Positions 1 through 8,730 are shown, counted from the stretch's first letter. The stretch: 22,894 nucleotides of DNA from Butyriboletus loyo (GCA_038093515.1 JBBPSI010000330.1:1-22894), one strand, 5' to 3'. A program made the numbers and translations. The notes: generated from the sequence alone by a model not told the origin.

Positions 1-227
1 AGCTGGAATCTCTCAGCTGGAGCTCACTGTCAGAAACTGTATATTCAAGTAGAACTAGCTTCACATACCTGGAGCTCACTGTCAGAAACTGAGGAACTAA
101 GACAGTGAGCTCCAAGCTACATGCGAAGCGCTACAACAACAGTAAATAATGCGCCACAATGTGGCTGACAGCATGACTAAGGTAACACTCTAGAAATGCG
201 CAGAGTGCGAAATAAGTAAATGTAACA
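1..227 (-). repeat. 3' LTR of the minus-strand copia element (7 bp outside window)
   Basis: It matches 4587-4813 with five substitutions. Read on the minus strand it starts TGTTACATTTACTT directly after the polypurine tract. It holds a direct repeat, GGAGCTCACTGTCAGAAACT at 19-38 and 71-90, and an inverted copy of its first 13 bases at 101-113. The second direct copy and the inverted copy could form a 13-bp stem with a 17-nt loop. Confidence 0.95.
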
Positions 228-237
228 CTTCCCCCTG
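228..237 (-). promoter_or_regulatory. Polypurine tract (plus-strand DNA primer)
   Basis: Minus-strand AGGGGGAAG lies immediately before the TGTTACA start of the 3' LTR, which is the expected position and composition of an LTR-element polypurine tract. A similar purine run at about 269-277 lies just past the pol stop. Confidence 0.8.
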
Positions 238-263
238 ATTGCGCATCTCTGCACAATCTGAAT

Positions 264-3161
264 CTAACTTCCCCCGAATGGGGCAAGTCCAATGAGCTCG
301 CAGAACTGCTGCACTTTAGCACGAGGGAGCGCTTTGGTGAGCAGATCAGCGGGCATACTCGCAGTTGGTACGAAATGAGGCGAAATGACACCTGTATCAA
401 CCACATCTCGCAACCAATACCACCTGAGGTCGAGCTGCTTCATGCGACCATGATGCTCGGGGTGTTTGGCAACCTGGATCGCCGACTGGTTGTCCATGTG
501 CAGGGTGGATGCACCAGGGAGCTCAAAACCGAGTTCCTGGAGCATTTTGCGCATCCAGACAATCTCCTTGCCAGCTTCGCATGCAGCGATGTACTCAGCC
601 TCAGTTGTCGACAAAGCAACAATGGGCTGTCGCTTGGACATCCAGGAGACGACACCAGTGCCAATCTTGACAACATATGCGCCAGTGGAGCGACCAGAGT
701 CCTTGCAATCGCCATGACTGGCATCAGAGAAGGTGGTGAAGAGTTCAGATGTCGAGGAGTCAGGGGAATAGGTGATAGCGTAGTTGAGAGTCCCCTTGAT
801 GTAGCGAAAGAGGTGTTTGATGGCATTCCAATGCGCAACTCCTGGATCTGAGGTGAACGAAGCCAGCTGACCGACCGAGAATGCGATGTCTGGGCGAGTT
901 GTGCACGAGAGATACTGCAAGGAGCCAATCGCACCTCCATAGTCGACAGAACGCATGAAAGCGCGCTCTTCCGATGTCCTGGGGCTCTGTTCACGCGAAA
1001 GACACAGTCCTGGCTCCATAGGCGTCGAGACAGGCTTGCATTCGGCCATATTGAAGCGAGAGAGGACATCGATGCAATATTGTCGTTGGGAGATGGTGAG
1101 GGACCGCTTGGAGCGGTCGCGGTCGATTTTGATGCCCAGGATCTCTGTGGTAGGTCCGAGATCGCGCAACTTGAAGTGTTTGCGCAGATCCTCGATGGAC
1201 TGCTTGATGGCATCAAGGGACTTGGATGCGAAGGTCATATCGTCCACAAAGACAGGCAACATGATCTGGACATCACCTCGGACAAAGACATACACAGCTG
1301 CATCGGAATAGGTCTGGGTGAAGCCCAATGACTCGAGAGTGGTGCGCATCTTGCGATTCCAGCGATTTCCACCTTGCTTCGTCCCATAGAGCGATTTCTG
1401 CAGCAAACAGACGGTTTCCTTGGTGTTGCCCTCTCCAAATCCCTCTGGCTGCTCCATATAGACATCGCAGTCCATTTCACCATTGAGATAGGCATTGGAG
1501 ATGTCGACAGACCAGAGATGGAGGTCGTGGATCGCAGCAAGCGCAAGGATAATGCGAAGAGTGGGTAGGCGCACTGTAGGAGCGAAGACCTCGAGGTATT
1601 CATATCCCGGACGCTGGGAGAAGCCTTGGGCGACCAATCGGCCCTTAAAGCGCTCAAAGGAGCCATCAGCGCGATATTTCTTGGTGAAAATCCACTTGGA
1701 CCCAATAACTGGTCGATCTGTAGGCCTGGGAACGAGTTTCCATGTGCCATTCGCCTTGTGGGCAGCCAGTTCGTCGAGCGCAGCCTGTTTCCATTCATCA
1801 GCTTCGTCTCCTCGCAATGCCTCCCTGTAGGACCTTGGATGGGCTGTATTTGTGCTGAAACACTGCGCCATATCAGCCTCTTCCTCGTCGGAATCAGAGG
1901 AGTCAGTGGACAGCTGAGCAGGGCTCAGTTTCCACCATTCGCGAGGTGGCTGACGTGTTCTGCGAGGTAAACGAGCACCAATCCCAATTGGACTCGGTGT
2001 GGGCTCTGGGACAGCGCCAGGTGGTGGTCTCTCTGGTACAGGTGCAGGTGGTGGCGTCTCAGGTAAACGAGCTGGTGGTGCAACTGGTGTCCTGGGTTCG
2101 TCATCCTGTTCCTCTGGTGGATCAGGCGCCCCCCCAGGATGTAGAATCCCAGGTGCTGTGGAATCGCCATCCTCGTCGTCTCCAGTGGTCACAGGTGGCT
2201 CATATAGAGTCGGAATGGGAATGGGAAGGGTGGAGGGTGGTTGTTGGACAGTTGACTGGCCAGTTGTGCTTCGTTCATCGAAATCAGCGCGTTCTGAGAT
2301 GAGAGTGCGCTTTGTGGTTGGGTTGTAGAACTTCCAACCCTTGTAGCCATCTGGATACCCAATGAATACACACTTCTCGTAGTGCGGTCGCAGGGCATCG
2401 CGCTTGTCCTTCTGGATGTGGACATAAGAAGTGCAACCCCAGACACGAAGGTGAGATACATCTGGCTTTCGTCCATGCCAGAGTTCGTACGGAGTGGAGT
2501 TATCGAGTGCTGCAGTGGGGCATCTGTTCCACACATGGACGAGCGCAGCTAGTGCTTCGCCCCAGAAGGCCATCGCGAGGCCAGATTCCTTCAACATGGC
2601 TGTGATGCGCTCAGAAAGGACCCGATTGGCGCGTTCTGCGACACCATTCTGCTGCGGACGCGCTCGGACAGTGTGCTGGCGTTCGATACCGCATTCCTGG
2701 GTGAATTTGAGCATGGCATTGCTCATATACTCGCCTCCCTTGTCATCTCGCAGCGTTTTGATGCGACGCTCTGTCTGGTTCTCTGCAAACGCCCTGAATT
2801 GCTTAAATGCGTCGAAAACATCGGATTTAGCACGAATGGGCAGGACAAATCGATATCTGGAGTAGTCGTCGATGAAGGTCACCCAATAGCGGTAGCCAGA
2901 GAACGTGGGGTAGGGAATGGCGTGTACATCCGAGTGGACGAGCTCAAGGGGTCGAGATGCGCGAGATTGGGAGCTGGGGAATGGATTTGCGTGCATTTTG
3001 CCAGCGAGGCATGGCTCACAAATTGGATCAGGTGCCGACTTGCTGTCCAGCTTCATCCCAGTCACCAAATCGCGCTCCATCAGCGACTTGATGTCTGCCG
3101 AGTTGTGGTGCGCAAAGCGACGATGCCAGAGCGATAAGTCGAGCGGAACAGTTGTTGCAGC
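264..3161 (-). CDS. Copia pol: integrase, reverse transcriptase, RNase H
   Basis: The frame is open from the codon after TGA 3162-3164; the first ATG is at 3080, giving 938 residues. The H and H of the integrase zinc finger (WHRRFAHH) lie upstream of that ATG, so an ATG start would lose half the HHCC domain. Numbering from the ATG, the Cys pair is at 21 and 24, and the integrase triad is D51, D113 and E149 with the canonical 35-residue D-E spacing. The RT has KWIFTKKY and the copia active site FVDDM near 610. RNase H shows FSDAS, STTEAEY and HMDNQ at about 786, 830 and 862, followed by the usual ADLLTKAL end. A proline-rich linker separates integrase from RT. It should act in virus-like particles, copying element RNA and inserting the cDNA. 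Its expression as one polyprotein is blocked, or regulated, by the TGA. Confidence 0.93.
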   Translation of the reverse strand, partial: AATTVPLDLSLWHRRFAHHNSADIKSLMERDLVTGMKLDSKSAPDPICEPCLAGKMHANPFPSSQSRASRPLELVHSDVHAIPYPTFSGYRYWVTFIDDYSRYRFVLPIRAKSDVFDAFKQFRAFAENQTERRIKTLRDDKGGEYMSNAMLKFTQECGIERQHTVRARPQQNGVAERANRVLSERITAMLKESGLAMAFWGEALAALVHVWNRCPTAALDNSTPYELWHGRKPDVSHLRVWGCTSYVHIQKDKRDALRPHYEKCVFIGYPDGYKGWKFYNPTTKRTLISERADFDERSTTGQSTVQQPPSTLPIPIPTLYEPPVTTGDDEDGDSTAPGILHPGGAPDPPEEQDDEPRTPVAPPARLPETPPPAPVPERPPPGAVPEPTPSPIGIGARLPRRTRQPPREWWKLSPAQLSTDSSDSDEEEADMAQCFSTNTAHPRSYREALRGDEADEWKQAALDELAAHKANGTWKLVPRPTDRPVIGSKWIFTKKYRADGSFERFKGRLVAQGFSQRPGYEYLEVFAPTVRLPTLRIILALAAIHDLHLWSVDISNAYLNGEMDCDVYMEQPEGFGEGNTKETVCLLQKSLYGTKQGGNRWNRKMRTTLESLGFTQTYSDAAVYVFVRGDVQIMLPVFVDDMTFASKSLDAIKQSIEDLRKHFKLRDLGPTTEILGIKIDRDRSKRSLTISQRQYCIDVLSRFNMAECKPVSTPMEPGLCLSREQSPRTSEERAFMRSVDYGGAIGSLQYLSCTTRPDIAFSVGQLASFTSDPGVAHWNAIKHLFRYIKGTLNYAITYSPDSSTSELFTTFSDASHGDCKDSGRSTGAYVVKIGTGVVSWMSKRQPIVALSTTEAEYIAACEAGKEIVWMRKMLQELGFELPGASTLHMDNQSAIQVAKHPEHHGRMKQLDLRWYWLRDVVDTGVISPHFVPTASMPADLLTKALPRAKVQQFCELIGLAPFGGS

Positions 3162-3164
3162 TCA
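3162..3164 (-). other. Single in-frame TGA between protease and integrase
   Basis: Minus-strand reading gives ...TEYA, TGA, AATTVPLDLSLWHRR..., with the frame unchanged on both sides. Copia elements normally encode one uninterrupted polyprotein. CGA to TGA is a plausible origin, because the related gag at 13829 has TGA where this copy keeps CGA twice. A programmed stop between gag-protease and pol is the alternative. Confidence 0.9.
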
Positions 3165-4448
3165 TGCATACTCAGTCATAGACTCTGTTGTACCATCCAA
3201 AAATGCGGCATTGTTGCTGTTAATGGTGGCGACGAATAGTGGTGGTCCAGATGCGCGAGAGAATGTCAAATGTGTTGCATTGATATGGACAACGAAGGAG
3301 GAGTGACGAGTGAGATATAAAACAGCCAGGAGGTTGTTCCTCAGCTGAGGGACATGTAGGACATTGGAGAACTCGACCGCTCTGCACCTCTTTCCGTCTA
3401 TCACTGGATGGAACACCACTGACCCCACTCCGGCTGAATAGATGATGGTGTTGTCGGCGAGTTTGATTGGGACGCGTTTCGGCGCATAGTTGCGCAGCCA
3501 ATGACGATGGGGTGTCATATGAGAAGTGGCCCCCGAGTCTGCATTCCAATCGTGGTCAGCATCGAGTTGGAGCGGCGAAAATGGATCAGAGTGATCCATA
3601 GAGCGCAAACTTGCATTTCCAGCCCGCTCGACGACCTCCTGAGTTCCTGAGGCAACCGAAGCAGACTGTTCACCCTTCCTGTCCTTGTGGTGGTTCGTCT
3701 TGTAATACTTTTTCGCTCGTTGGAGCGAATAGCACTTGCATTGGCAATGTCCTGGCTTGTCACAGAACGAGCATGGTGTATTTCGTGGGCAAGCGCAGGT
3801 GGATGATGATGTGGCGAGTGCGGAGTCAATGGGAGCTGCAGGGGCATCTGAGCGAGGGCGACGATTGATTTCCTCGGTGTGGAATGCGGCCTTGACCTTG
3901 TCTTTGTCGAGGTCAGTGAGGAGTGCCAATGACGACACAAAATGGCTGTAATCGGGCCCAAGCGCCCGAATCATCGCCATGCAGGTCAGCTCGGCATCCA
4001 GAGTCTTCATGTCGAAGCTTGACCCGCGCAGATCCTGGATTCGGAGCATAGACTCCTCGACTCGCGCTGCAAGCGCAGGCAGGGACTCCTCAGCGCGTTT
4101 CCGGATGCTGAAGAACTCGTCGTAGGCCACAAATCTGCTGCTGGCCTTCTGCTGGAGAAAGACCTTCTTAAGCGCTGCCCAGGCTGCAGTGGGGTCGTCC
4201 TGGTCCGCTCGGATGTGAACTCGCTGGTCTGGCGCAATATTGAGCATCAACTCGCCAGCTGCCCTGTCCTGCTTGATGTCCCAGGCTGTCTGGTCTGCTC
4301 CAGAAGTCGAAGGGCGAACCTCTTTTCCGTCTACGAGTCTCCAGAGTCCCTTGGAGCGGAACAGTGCTTTCATCTCCTCGCTCCAGGTGACATAGTTAGG
4401 GCCAGTGAGGTGTTGAATGCGATGGGAGTGTTGTTGGTGGTCAGACAT
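3162..4448 (-). CDS. Copia gag with nucleocapsid zinc knuckle and aspartic protease
   Basis: This 428-residue ORF starts MSDHQQHSHRIQHL; the same start context occurs in the second copy at 13829. The N-terminal part, with LTGPNYVTWSEEM and a helical capsid-like region, is of the copia gag (UBN2-like) type. A CCHC knuckle, CSFCDKPGHCQCKC, lies near residue 228. The aspartic protease active site is DSGATSHM near residue 303, followed by a typical beta-rich protease ending near NVLHVPQLRNNLL. The product would form the particle shell, bind element RNA and cleave the polyprotein. The ORF stops at TGA 3162-3164, beyond the protease fold, so gag-protease could be made alone. A leader of about 110 bp separates it from the primer site. 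Confidence 0.93.
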   Translation of the reverse strand: MSDHQQHSHRIQHLTGPNYVTWSEEMKALFRSKGLWRLVDGKEVRPSTSGADQTAWDIKQDRAAGELMLNIAPDQRVHIRADQDDPTAAWAALKKVFLQQKASSRFVAYDEFFSIRKRAEESLPALAARVEESMLRIQDLRGSSFDMKTLDAELTCMAMIRALGPDYSHFVSSLALLTDLDKDKVKAAFHTEEINRRPRSDAPAAPIDSALATSSSTCACPRNTPCSFCDKPGHCQCKCYSLQRAKKYYKTNHHKDRKGEQSASVASGTQEVVERAGNASLRSMDHSDPFSPLQLDADHDWNADSGATSHMTPHRHWLRNYAPKRVPIKLADNTIIYSAGVGSVVFHPVIDGKRCRAVEFSNVLHVPQLRNNLLAVLYLTRHSSFVVHINATHLTFSRASGPPLFVATINSNNAAFLDGTTESMTEYA

Positions 4449-4560
4449 GGTTTTCGGATGGAATGGGGGTGGATGGCAGCGACGAGGTGTGGTTTGGATG
4501 CACCGAGGCGGACTTTGAAGTATTTTCGGCGATGTAGTGAGAACAATTTTGATGCGACTA

Positions 4561-4579
4561 GAGCGCAGGGCTCATAACC
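4561..4579 (-). promoter_or_regulatory. Primer binding site for a half initiator-tRNA(Met)
   Basis: Minus-strand GGTTATGAGCCCTGCGCTC directly follows the 5' LTR. It does not begin with TGG and so cannot pair with a tRNA 3' CCA end. It complements the anticodon stem-loop of yeast initiator tRNA(Met) (GCAGGGCUCAUAACC, recalled). Drosophila copia and yeast Ty5 are known to prime with such an internal iMet tRNA fragment. The same site occurs in the second copy at 13699. Confidence 0.85.
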
Positions 4580-4813
4580 TATTAGCAGCTGGAATCTCTC
4601 AGCTGGAGCTCACTGTCAGAAACTATATATTCAAGTAGAACTAACTTCACATACCTGGAGCTCACTGTCAGAAACTGAGGAACTAAGACAGTGAGCTCCG
4701 AGCTACATGCGAAGCGCTACAACAACAGTAAATAATGCGCCACAATGTGGCTGACAGTATGACTAAGGTAACACTCTAGAAATGCGCAGAGTGCGAAATA
4801 AGTAAATGCAACA
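4580..4813 (-). repeat. 5' LTR of the minus-strand copia element
   Basis: This 234-bp LTR reads TGTTGCATTTACTT... to ...CTGCTAATA on the minus strand; the expected terminal CA has become TA (CA in the copy at 13485). The potential 13-bp stem is at 4657-4669 and 4687-4699. Unlike the left LTR it carries A, A, G, T and C at the five variable sites, all transitions. Confidence 0.95.
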
Positions 4814-4822
4814 CTTGCTTAC

Positions 4823-6222
4823 CTCGGCATAATTGCACCTTGGGACCCCTAGCGTCTGGTGGACCTTGTCCTGCATGTACCATGCAATGCAGGCCCAGTC
4901 CCCCTCTACCTCAGCTGCCCCATGAACAATAAGCCTCCCAGAGAATGCAACTACAGTCCCTGGGGGATACCATAGCCTTAAGTCCTGTCTTGGGAAGATC
5001 AGGTCAAGGCTGCTATAATTTCCTATGCTGAGGAGTTGGTCAAACAATTGTGGGAGCCCATTGCGGTCCAGATGGCAGCAGCTGGACCGGTTCACCATTG
5101 CAGAAAGGCTGTTGAAAACAGAGGGCCACAGTTGAAGGATGCCCTGCAGGTCAGTGAGGTCATCTGCAGGTGCAATCTGCCAAAGCTGAATCATTGCCTC
5201 CTGCACTAGCTCATACATCTCCAGGTGCATGATGCTAATGGCAGCGGACATTACCGAATGCGCCCCCATAATCTCACTGAGCCACTCCCTCCCTTCATCA
5301 TCATTGTGCCCTGTCTTTAACGTTGCAGAGATCTCTAGCTCGCCATTTGTATGCTGTAAATAGATGTAATGTGTGATGCCCATATCAGCAAATGCGACCT
5401 ACATTGCACCCCTGTTGATACCATGCTGGGGACATGTTAATGCAGCCCGCCAGCTCAGCATCCTGTTGGAAGTAGCTCCTGTGGGTTCTCCATTTTGCCC
5501 CGAGGTCAGATGCAGTGATGCTCGCTGCAAGCATCCTGCAGAGATGCCGAAATGACCCCCATATGGCGGTCTATATGGCGGCTCAGAGGATATGACCGAA
5601 GGCTCAACATTGTGCTCACCTGGCTTGCCATACTGAGCGCCTGCAGGAGGTACCATGTGATTATGTATCCGCGCTCATTGACGATCATTGTGGGTCGCAA
5701 TAATTGCTGCAAAGCACCCTCCATGGACTCCAAGGCCACATCGCACTTTGCTTCAAATCTCAAAATGCTATCCGCCTCCCACATTGGATCAAAGCCCTGG
5801 AGCCTGACTGAAGGGCAGATTAATTCCATTGCACAGTAATGTAACATGGTCATACAGGGGTTCCTGTGAGCTTGCACTAGGGCATGCACCATTTGATCCA
5901 CCTGGCAAACTACATCAATGGAAATGTTGATATGCAGTAGAGTGCAGGATGTACTGGCGGGTGATTGTGTTTCGGCAGAGAATCTCAATCGCATGTAGGA
6001 TGAGACGCGATCCATCATCAATATCGGCAAGCCAGCAGGCGCCTCTGTTAATGCGGATCTGGAATGCATGCTGGGAGGTGGAGAGGGATCGATTAGGCTT
6101 ATGTCACTTCGGGACAAAAGGAGCCACTTGAGGGGCAGGATGCCACCTTTGTAGGCCCGCGATCCGACACGTCCGCAGCATGCATATCCCCGCAGGCCAT
6201 TCGGCACTGAGCTTATCCCCAT
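4823..6222 (-). pseudogene. TET/JBP-like 2OG-Fe(II) oxygenase, fragmented or intron-split
   Basis: The C-terminal part (5383 down to 4823) has the double-stranded beta-helix signature of fungal TET/JBP-like dioxygenases: an HxD motif (H104, D106, counting from the ATG at 5383), then LRLWYPPGTVVAFSGRL, the second metal-binding His (H154), GDWACIAWYM and VHQTLGVPR. Upstream, 6222-5506 in another frame contains RPTMIVNERGYIITWYLLQ, which resembles the conserved N-terminal part of these proteins. A 5656-5399 segment, in frame with the C-terminal part but cut by a TAG, lies between them. Two or more introns or frameshifts are needed to connect these. The family oxidises methylated pyrimidines in nucleic acid and is expanded in mushroom genomes alongside KDZ transposons. 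The position nine residues after H154, where the 2-oxoglutarate-binding Arg is expected, is Trp (TGG, one transition from CGG), which suggests inactivation. The last exon ends GAG before GTAAGC at 4817-4822, and the copia LTR begins at 4813. No start codon is assigned with confidence. Confidence 0.6.
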
Positions 6223-6250
6223 TGCGGGCCCACACCTGACCTGCCCACTT

Positions 6251-6455
6251 CTAGCATATGCCCCCTGAGGGCCCGCTCGTTACTACTGCCTACCCCCCTG
6301 AGGGCCCGCCCACTACTAGCATATGCCCCCTGAGGGCCTGCTCGTTACTACCGCCTACCCCCCTGAGGGCCCACCCGCTACTAGCATAAGACCCCTGAGG
6401 GCCCACTTGTTACTACCACCTACCCCCCTGAAGGCCCGCTCATTGGTAGTATATT
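6251..6455. repeat. 65-bp tandem repeat, about three copies
   Basis: Copies begin with CTAGCATATGCCCCCTGAGG or a variant at 6251, 6316 and 6381, exactly 65 bp apart, and a decayed fourth begins near 6446. Each unit has an internal near-half repeat around CCCCCTGAGGGCCCG. Degenerate pieces of similar GGGCCCGCC character continue to about 6590. It lies just upstream of the oxygenase reading frame. No gene is visible between it and the gypsy fragment at 6629. Confidence 0.85.
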
Positions 6456-6628
6456 TGCAATGCAACCATGGGATTTATCCCTAGTGGGCCTGCCCGTCTA
6501 TAGGATATGCCCCCCAATGGGCCCACCTGTTAATGTATTCTTGATGCACATGCAGGCCCGCCCCAGGGTGGCCATACAACAAGTGATATTGTCAACCTGG
6601 GGTGGCCATATACTATGTGACAATGTGA

Positions 6629-7492
6629 CTACATGGGCTCCTCCAATTCAGTCTCCACTCTCAATGCATCTCCAACCATGGCCCTCAGTTCCCCTCTGCC
6701 TTTGCCAGAGAACTCACAAGACTTCTCAACTATGACCTTGCCCTCTCCTCCACATATCACCCTCAAATGGATGGAGAAACAGAATGTGTAAACCAGGAGT
6801 TGGAAACGTACCTGAGGATCTTCTGTGACAGCTACCTGGAACAATGGGCTGAGCTACACCCCATGGCTGAGTTCTCCCACAACTTAATGTCCCACTCCTC
6901 AATGAACATGACACCATTCTCCCTGATGGTTGGATACAAGCCAAGGTCCTATCCTCCAATTGGAAAGATGTTCCTACCAACCCTTGAATCCAAGGCACAA
7001 CAATTAATGAAGGAACAGATCTTATCTTAGTTCTGTCCATGGAAGACAGGAGATAAGGTTTGGCTCGAAGAGCATAACCTAAAGCTCAGGTACCTGTCAA
7101 AGAAGCTTGCCCCGAGACAGGAAGGGCCATTCAAGATCACACAGGTTGTCTCTCCTGTGGCATACAAACTCCAACTACCCCCAACATGGAAATCCATGAT
7201 GTCTTCCATGCGTCCCTGCTGACTCCTTATCGCAAGACTGCATGCAGAACATGGTCCAAATTTCACCAATCCTCCACCAGAAGAGATAGACAGAGATGAA
7301 GAGTACAAGATCAATAAGATCTTATTGCATCGCAGATCCAAGGGATGCTGACAATTCCTGGTTTCCTGGAAAGGATACTCTACAGTGGAGAACACCTGGG
7401 AACCAAACGGAAACTTGGTCCATGCACAAGCCCTGCTTAGGGCTTATAAGCTGTACCACCCCAAGGATTTTCCTTCCCCATCTTTGCAGTAA
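6629..7492 (+). pseudogene. Ty3/gypsy integrase C-terminus with chromodomain
   Basis: The reading runs ISNHGPQF, then STYHPQMDGETECVNQELE (holding the catalytic Glu of the DDE core), LAEFS-like MAEFSHN, TGDKVWLEEHNLKLRY and QEGPFKITQVVSPVAYKL (the GPY/F module). It ends in a chromodomain with EYKINKILLHRR and FLVSWKGYSTVENTWEP. Chromodomain integrases direct insertion to marked chromatin. It is broken by TAG at 7028-7030, by a one-base deletion near 7190 (after which WK IHDVFHASLLTPYR resumes in the next frame), by a further shift near 7250 and by a TGA within the chromodomain near 7350. The normal stop is TAA 7490-7492, followed at once by an A-run and ATG. Confidence 0.9.
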
Positions 7493-7498
7493 AAAAAA

Positions 7499-8730
7499 AT
7501 GGCTATTCCTCCCACCAAAAACAACACTCCTCTCCCAGTCCAACCACCTATCTGTTCTTTCTGTCTCCCCATCACCTCCTGCTGCATCCTCTATGCTGCC
7601 ATATTAGAAAATCCCATCACTACATATGCCCTAGAGCAATGTATGGGTTTCACCGGAGATTATGTCCTCTGCACCCTCACCAACCTTTATCGCTCATACA
7701 CCCTAGCCCATATGGTCCATGCCCATCTCTGCCCCGACAACCAACCCTGGTCTATGCCACCACCCTCAAGACTTCCCTCATGGAAGCAAGGGGCTACACG
7801 CTAGACATCCTCCACACTGAAGGCTTTGGCTACATCATGGATAAACTCCTTCCAGGCATTCTGGCCCCTGTCCTCTGTCCCATCCTTGTTGCTCTCGCTC
7901 CTAGAGAGAGAGTGTTTTACTTTCAGTCTGCCAATCATATCAGCTTCCTTCAACCCACTGCTCAAGGTCCAGACCCCCACACCACACTCTCCTTCCCCAG
8001 TGCCCATTCCTGCACCCTCTGTCAGAGCCTCGCCAGCCACCACCCTGGTGCCCAACTCCTCTCATGAAACTACCGCCGAGTCATTGGAGTCCTTTCGGAC
8101 CAACGTTGACAAGCCCCAGGTCACTCACTGACACTCCCCCTTGCCACCTCACACTCTGTATCACCAACCTCACCACACATTTCTCCAGATTGGAGCTATT
8201 CCTGGCTCAATCACGCTCTCCGCTGCTAGAAGACAAATCAATGCCAGAGCCACATGCACCATCACCCCCCAACCAGCCTCTAGATGGGGAACCCCCACTA
8301 TCCAGCTTATTCCTCAGGTCTCCTCCCCCCTTGCCTCTGTCACTGCAACCCCCAGATCTCCTATGTCCTCTGTTGGACCTCCTCCACCATACCTCGCCAC
8401 TCACAGCACCTGTAACGCCACCATCATCCTGGATGACAGATCCCCGGCTCCCAGCCCTTATCCTACTCGACCTTACCTCATCCACCTGCAACTTTGCTTC
8501 AAGTGTGGGACCATCAGGCACTTCTGTAGGGAATGCCCCAACTACACCTACCCCTTCTGCCACAAGATTGCCCCAGGTCATATTCAGGAGTTTTGCCCCA
8601 CACATGTTTGCAGCCTCTGCAGAGGCATTGGCCATATTGTCACCAACTGCACTTTTGGGACGATGCCTGGGCAGACCTCAATGCCGATGATGCTTACAAC
8701 TATGATGTCAACGAGGGAGCATCCCAGTGA
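7499..8730 (+). pseudogene. Extra ORF downstream of gypsy pol, with three zinc knuckles
   Basis: It begins ATGGCTATTCCTCCC six bases after the pol stop. Apparent coding segments switch frame: frame 2 to about 7740, then TLKTSLMEARGYTLDILHTE in frame 1 to about 7930. A Pro/Ser-rich stretch in mixed frames follows, with NLTTHFSRLELFLAQSRSP in frame 3. Then in frame 2 comes a Cys-rich region at about 8495-8655 with CFKCGTIRHFCREC (CX2CX4HX4C), a middle APGHIQEFCP unit that has lost a Cys, and CSLCRGIGHIVTNC. The end (WADLNADDAYNYDVNEGASQ) returns to frame 1 with TGA at 8728-8730. I recognise the knuckles as the nucleic-acid-binding type found in Gag, but not the protein as a whole. Its position is that of an env or accessory gene. 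At least four frameshifts mean this copy is not functional. Confidence 0.65.

Larger units (their letters stand above)
1..4813 (-). mobile_element. Ty1/copia LTR retrotransposon, nearly complete
   Basis: This is a minus-strand element with 5' LTR 4580-4813, primer site 4561-4579, gag-protease 3162-4448, integrase-RT-RNase H 264-3161, polypurine tract 228-237 and 3' LTR 1-227. The last 7 bp of the 3' LTR lie outside the window. The gene order protease, integrase, RT, RNase H is diagnostic of Ty1/copia. The two LTRs differ at 5 of 227 compared positions, all transitions, so the insertion is fairly recent. Apart from one in-frame TGA at 3162-3164, the whole 1.39-kb-codon reading frame is open. 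The target-site duplication cannot be tested because the left flank is missing. Confidence 0.96.

Noticed and set aside
440..1798. Long ORFs on either strand in other frames under copia pol (such as 440-1216 and 1235-1798 minus)
   Set aside because: They overlap the well-supported integrase-RT-RNase H frame and have Ser/Arg-rich shadow composition without any domain.
4555..4590. tRNA-like sequence containing a CAT anticodon context
   Set aside because: Only the anticodon stem-loop complement is present and it sits at the LTR edge; it is a primer site, not a tRNA gene.
5552..5839. Plus-strand ORF opposite the oxygenase region
   Set aside because: The minus strand shows family motifs; this frame shows none.
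8207..8635. Minus-strand Gly/Ser-rich ORF opposite the gypsy accessory ORF
   Set aside because: It is the complement of a Pro/Ser-rich low-complexity segment, with no domain; the plus strand carries zinc knuckles.
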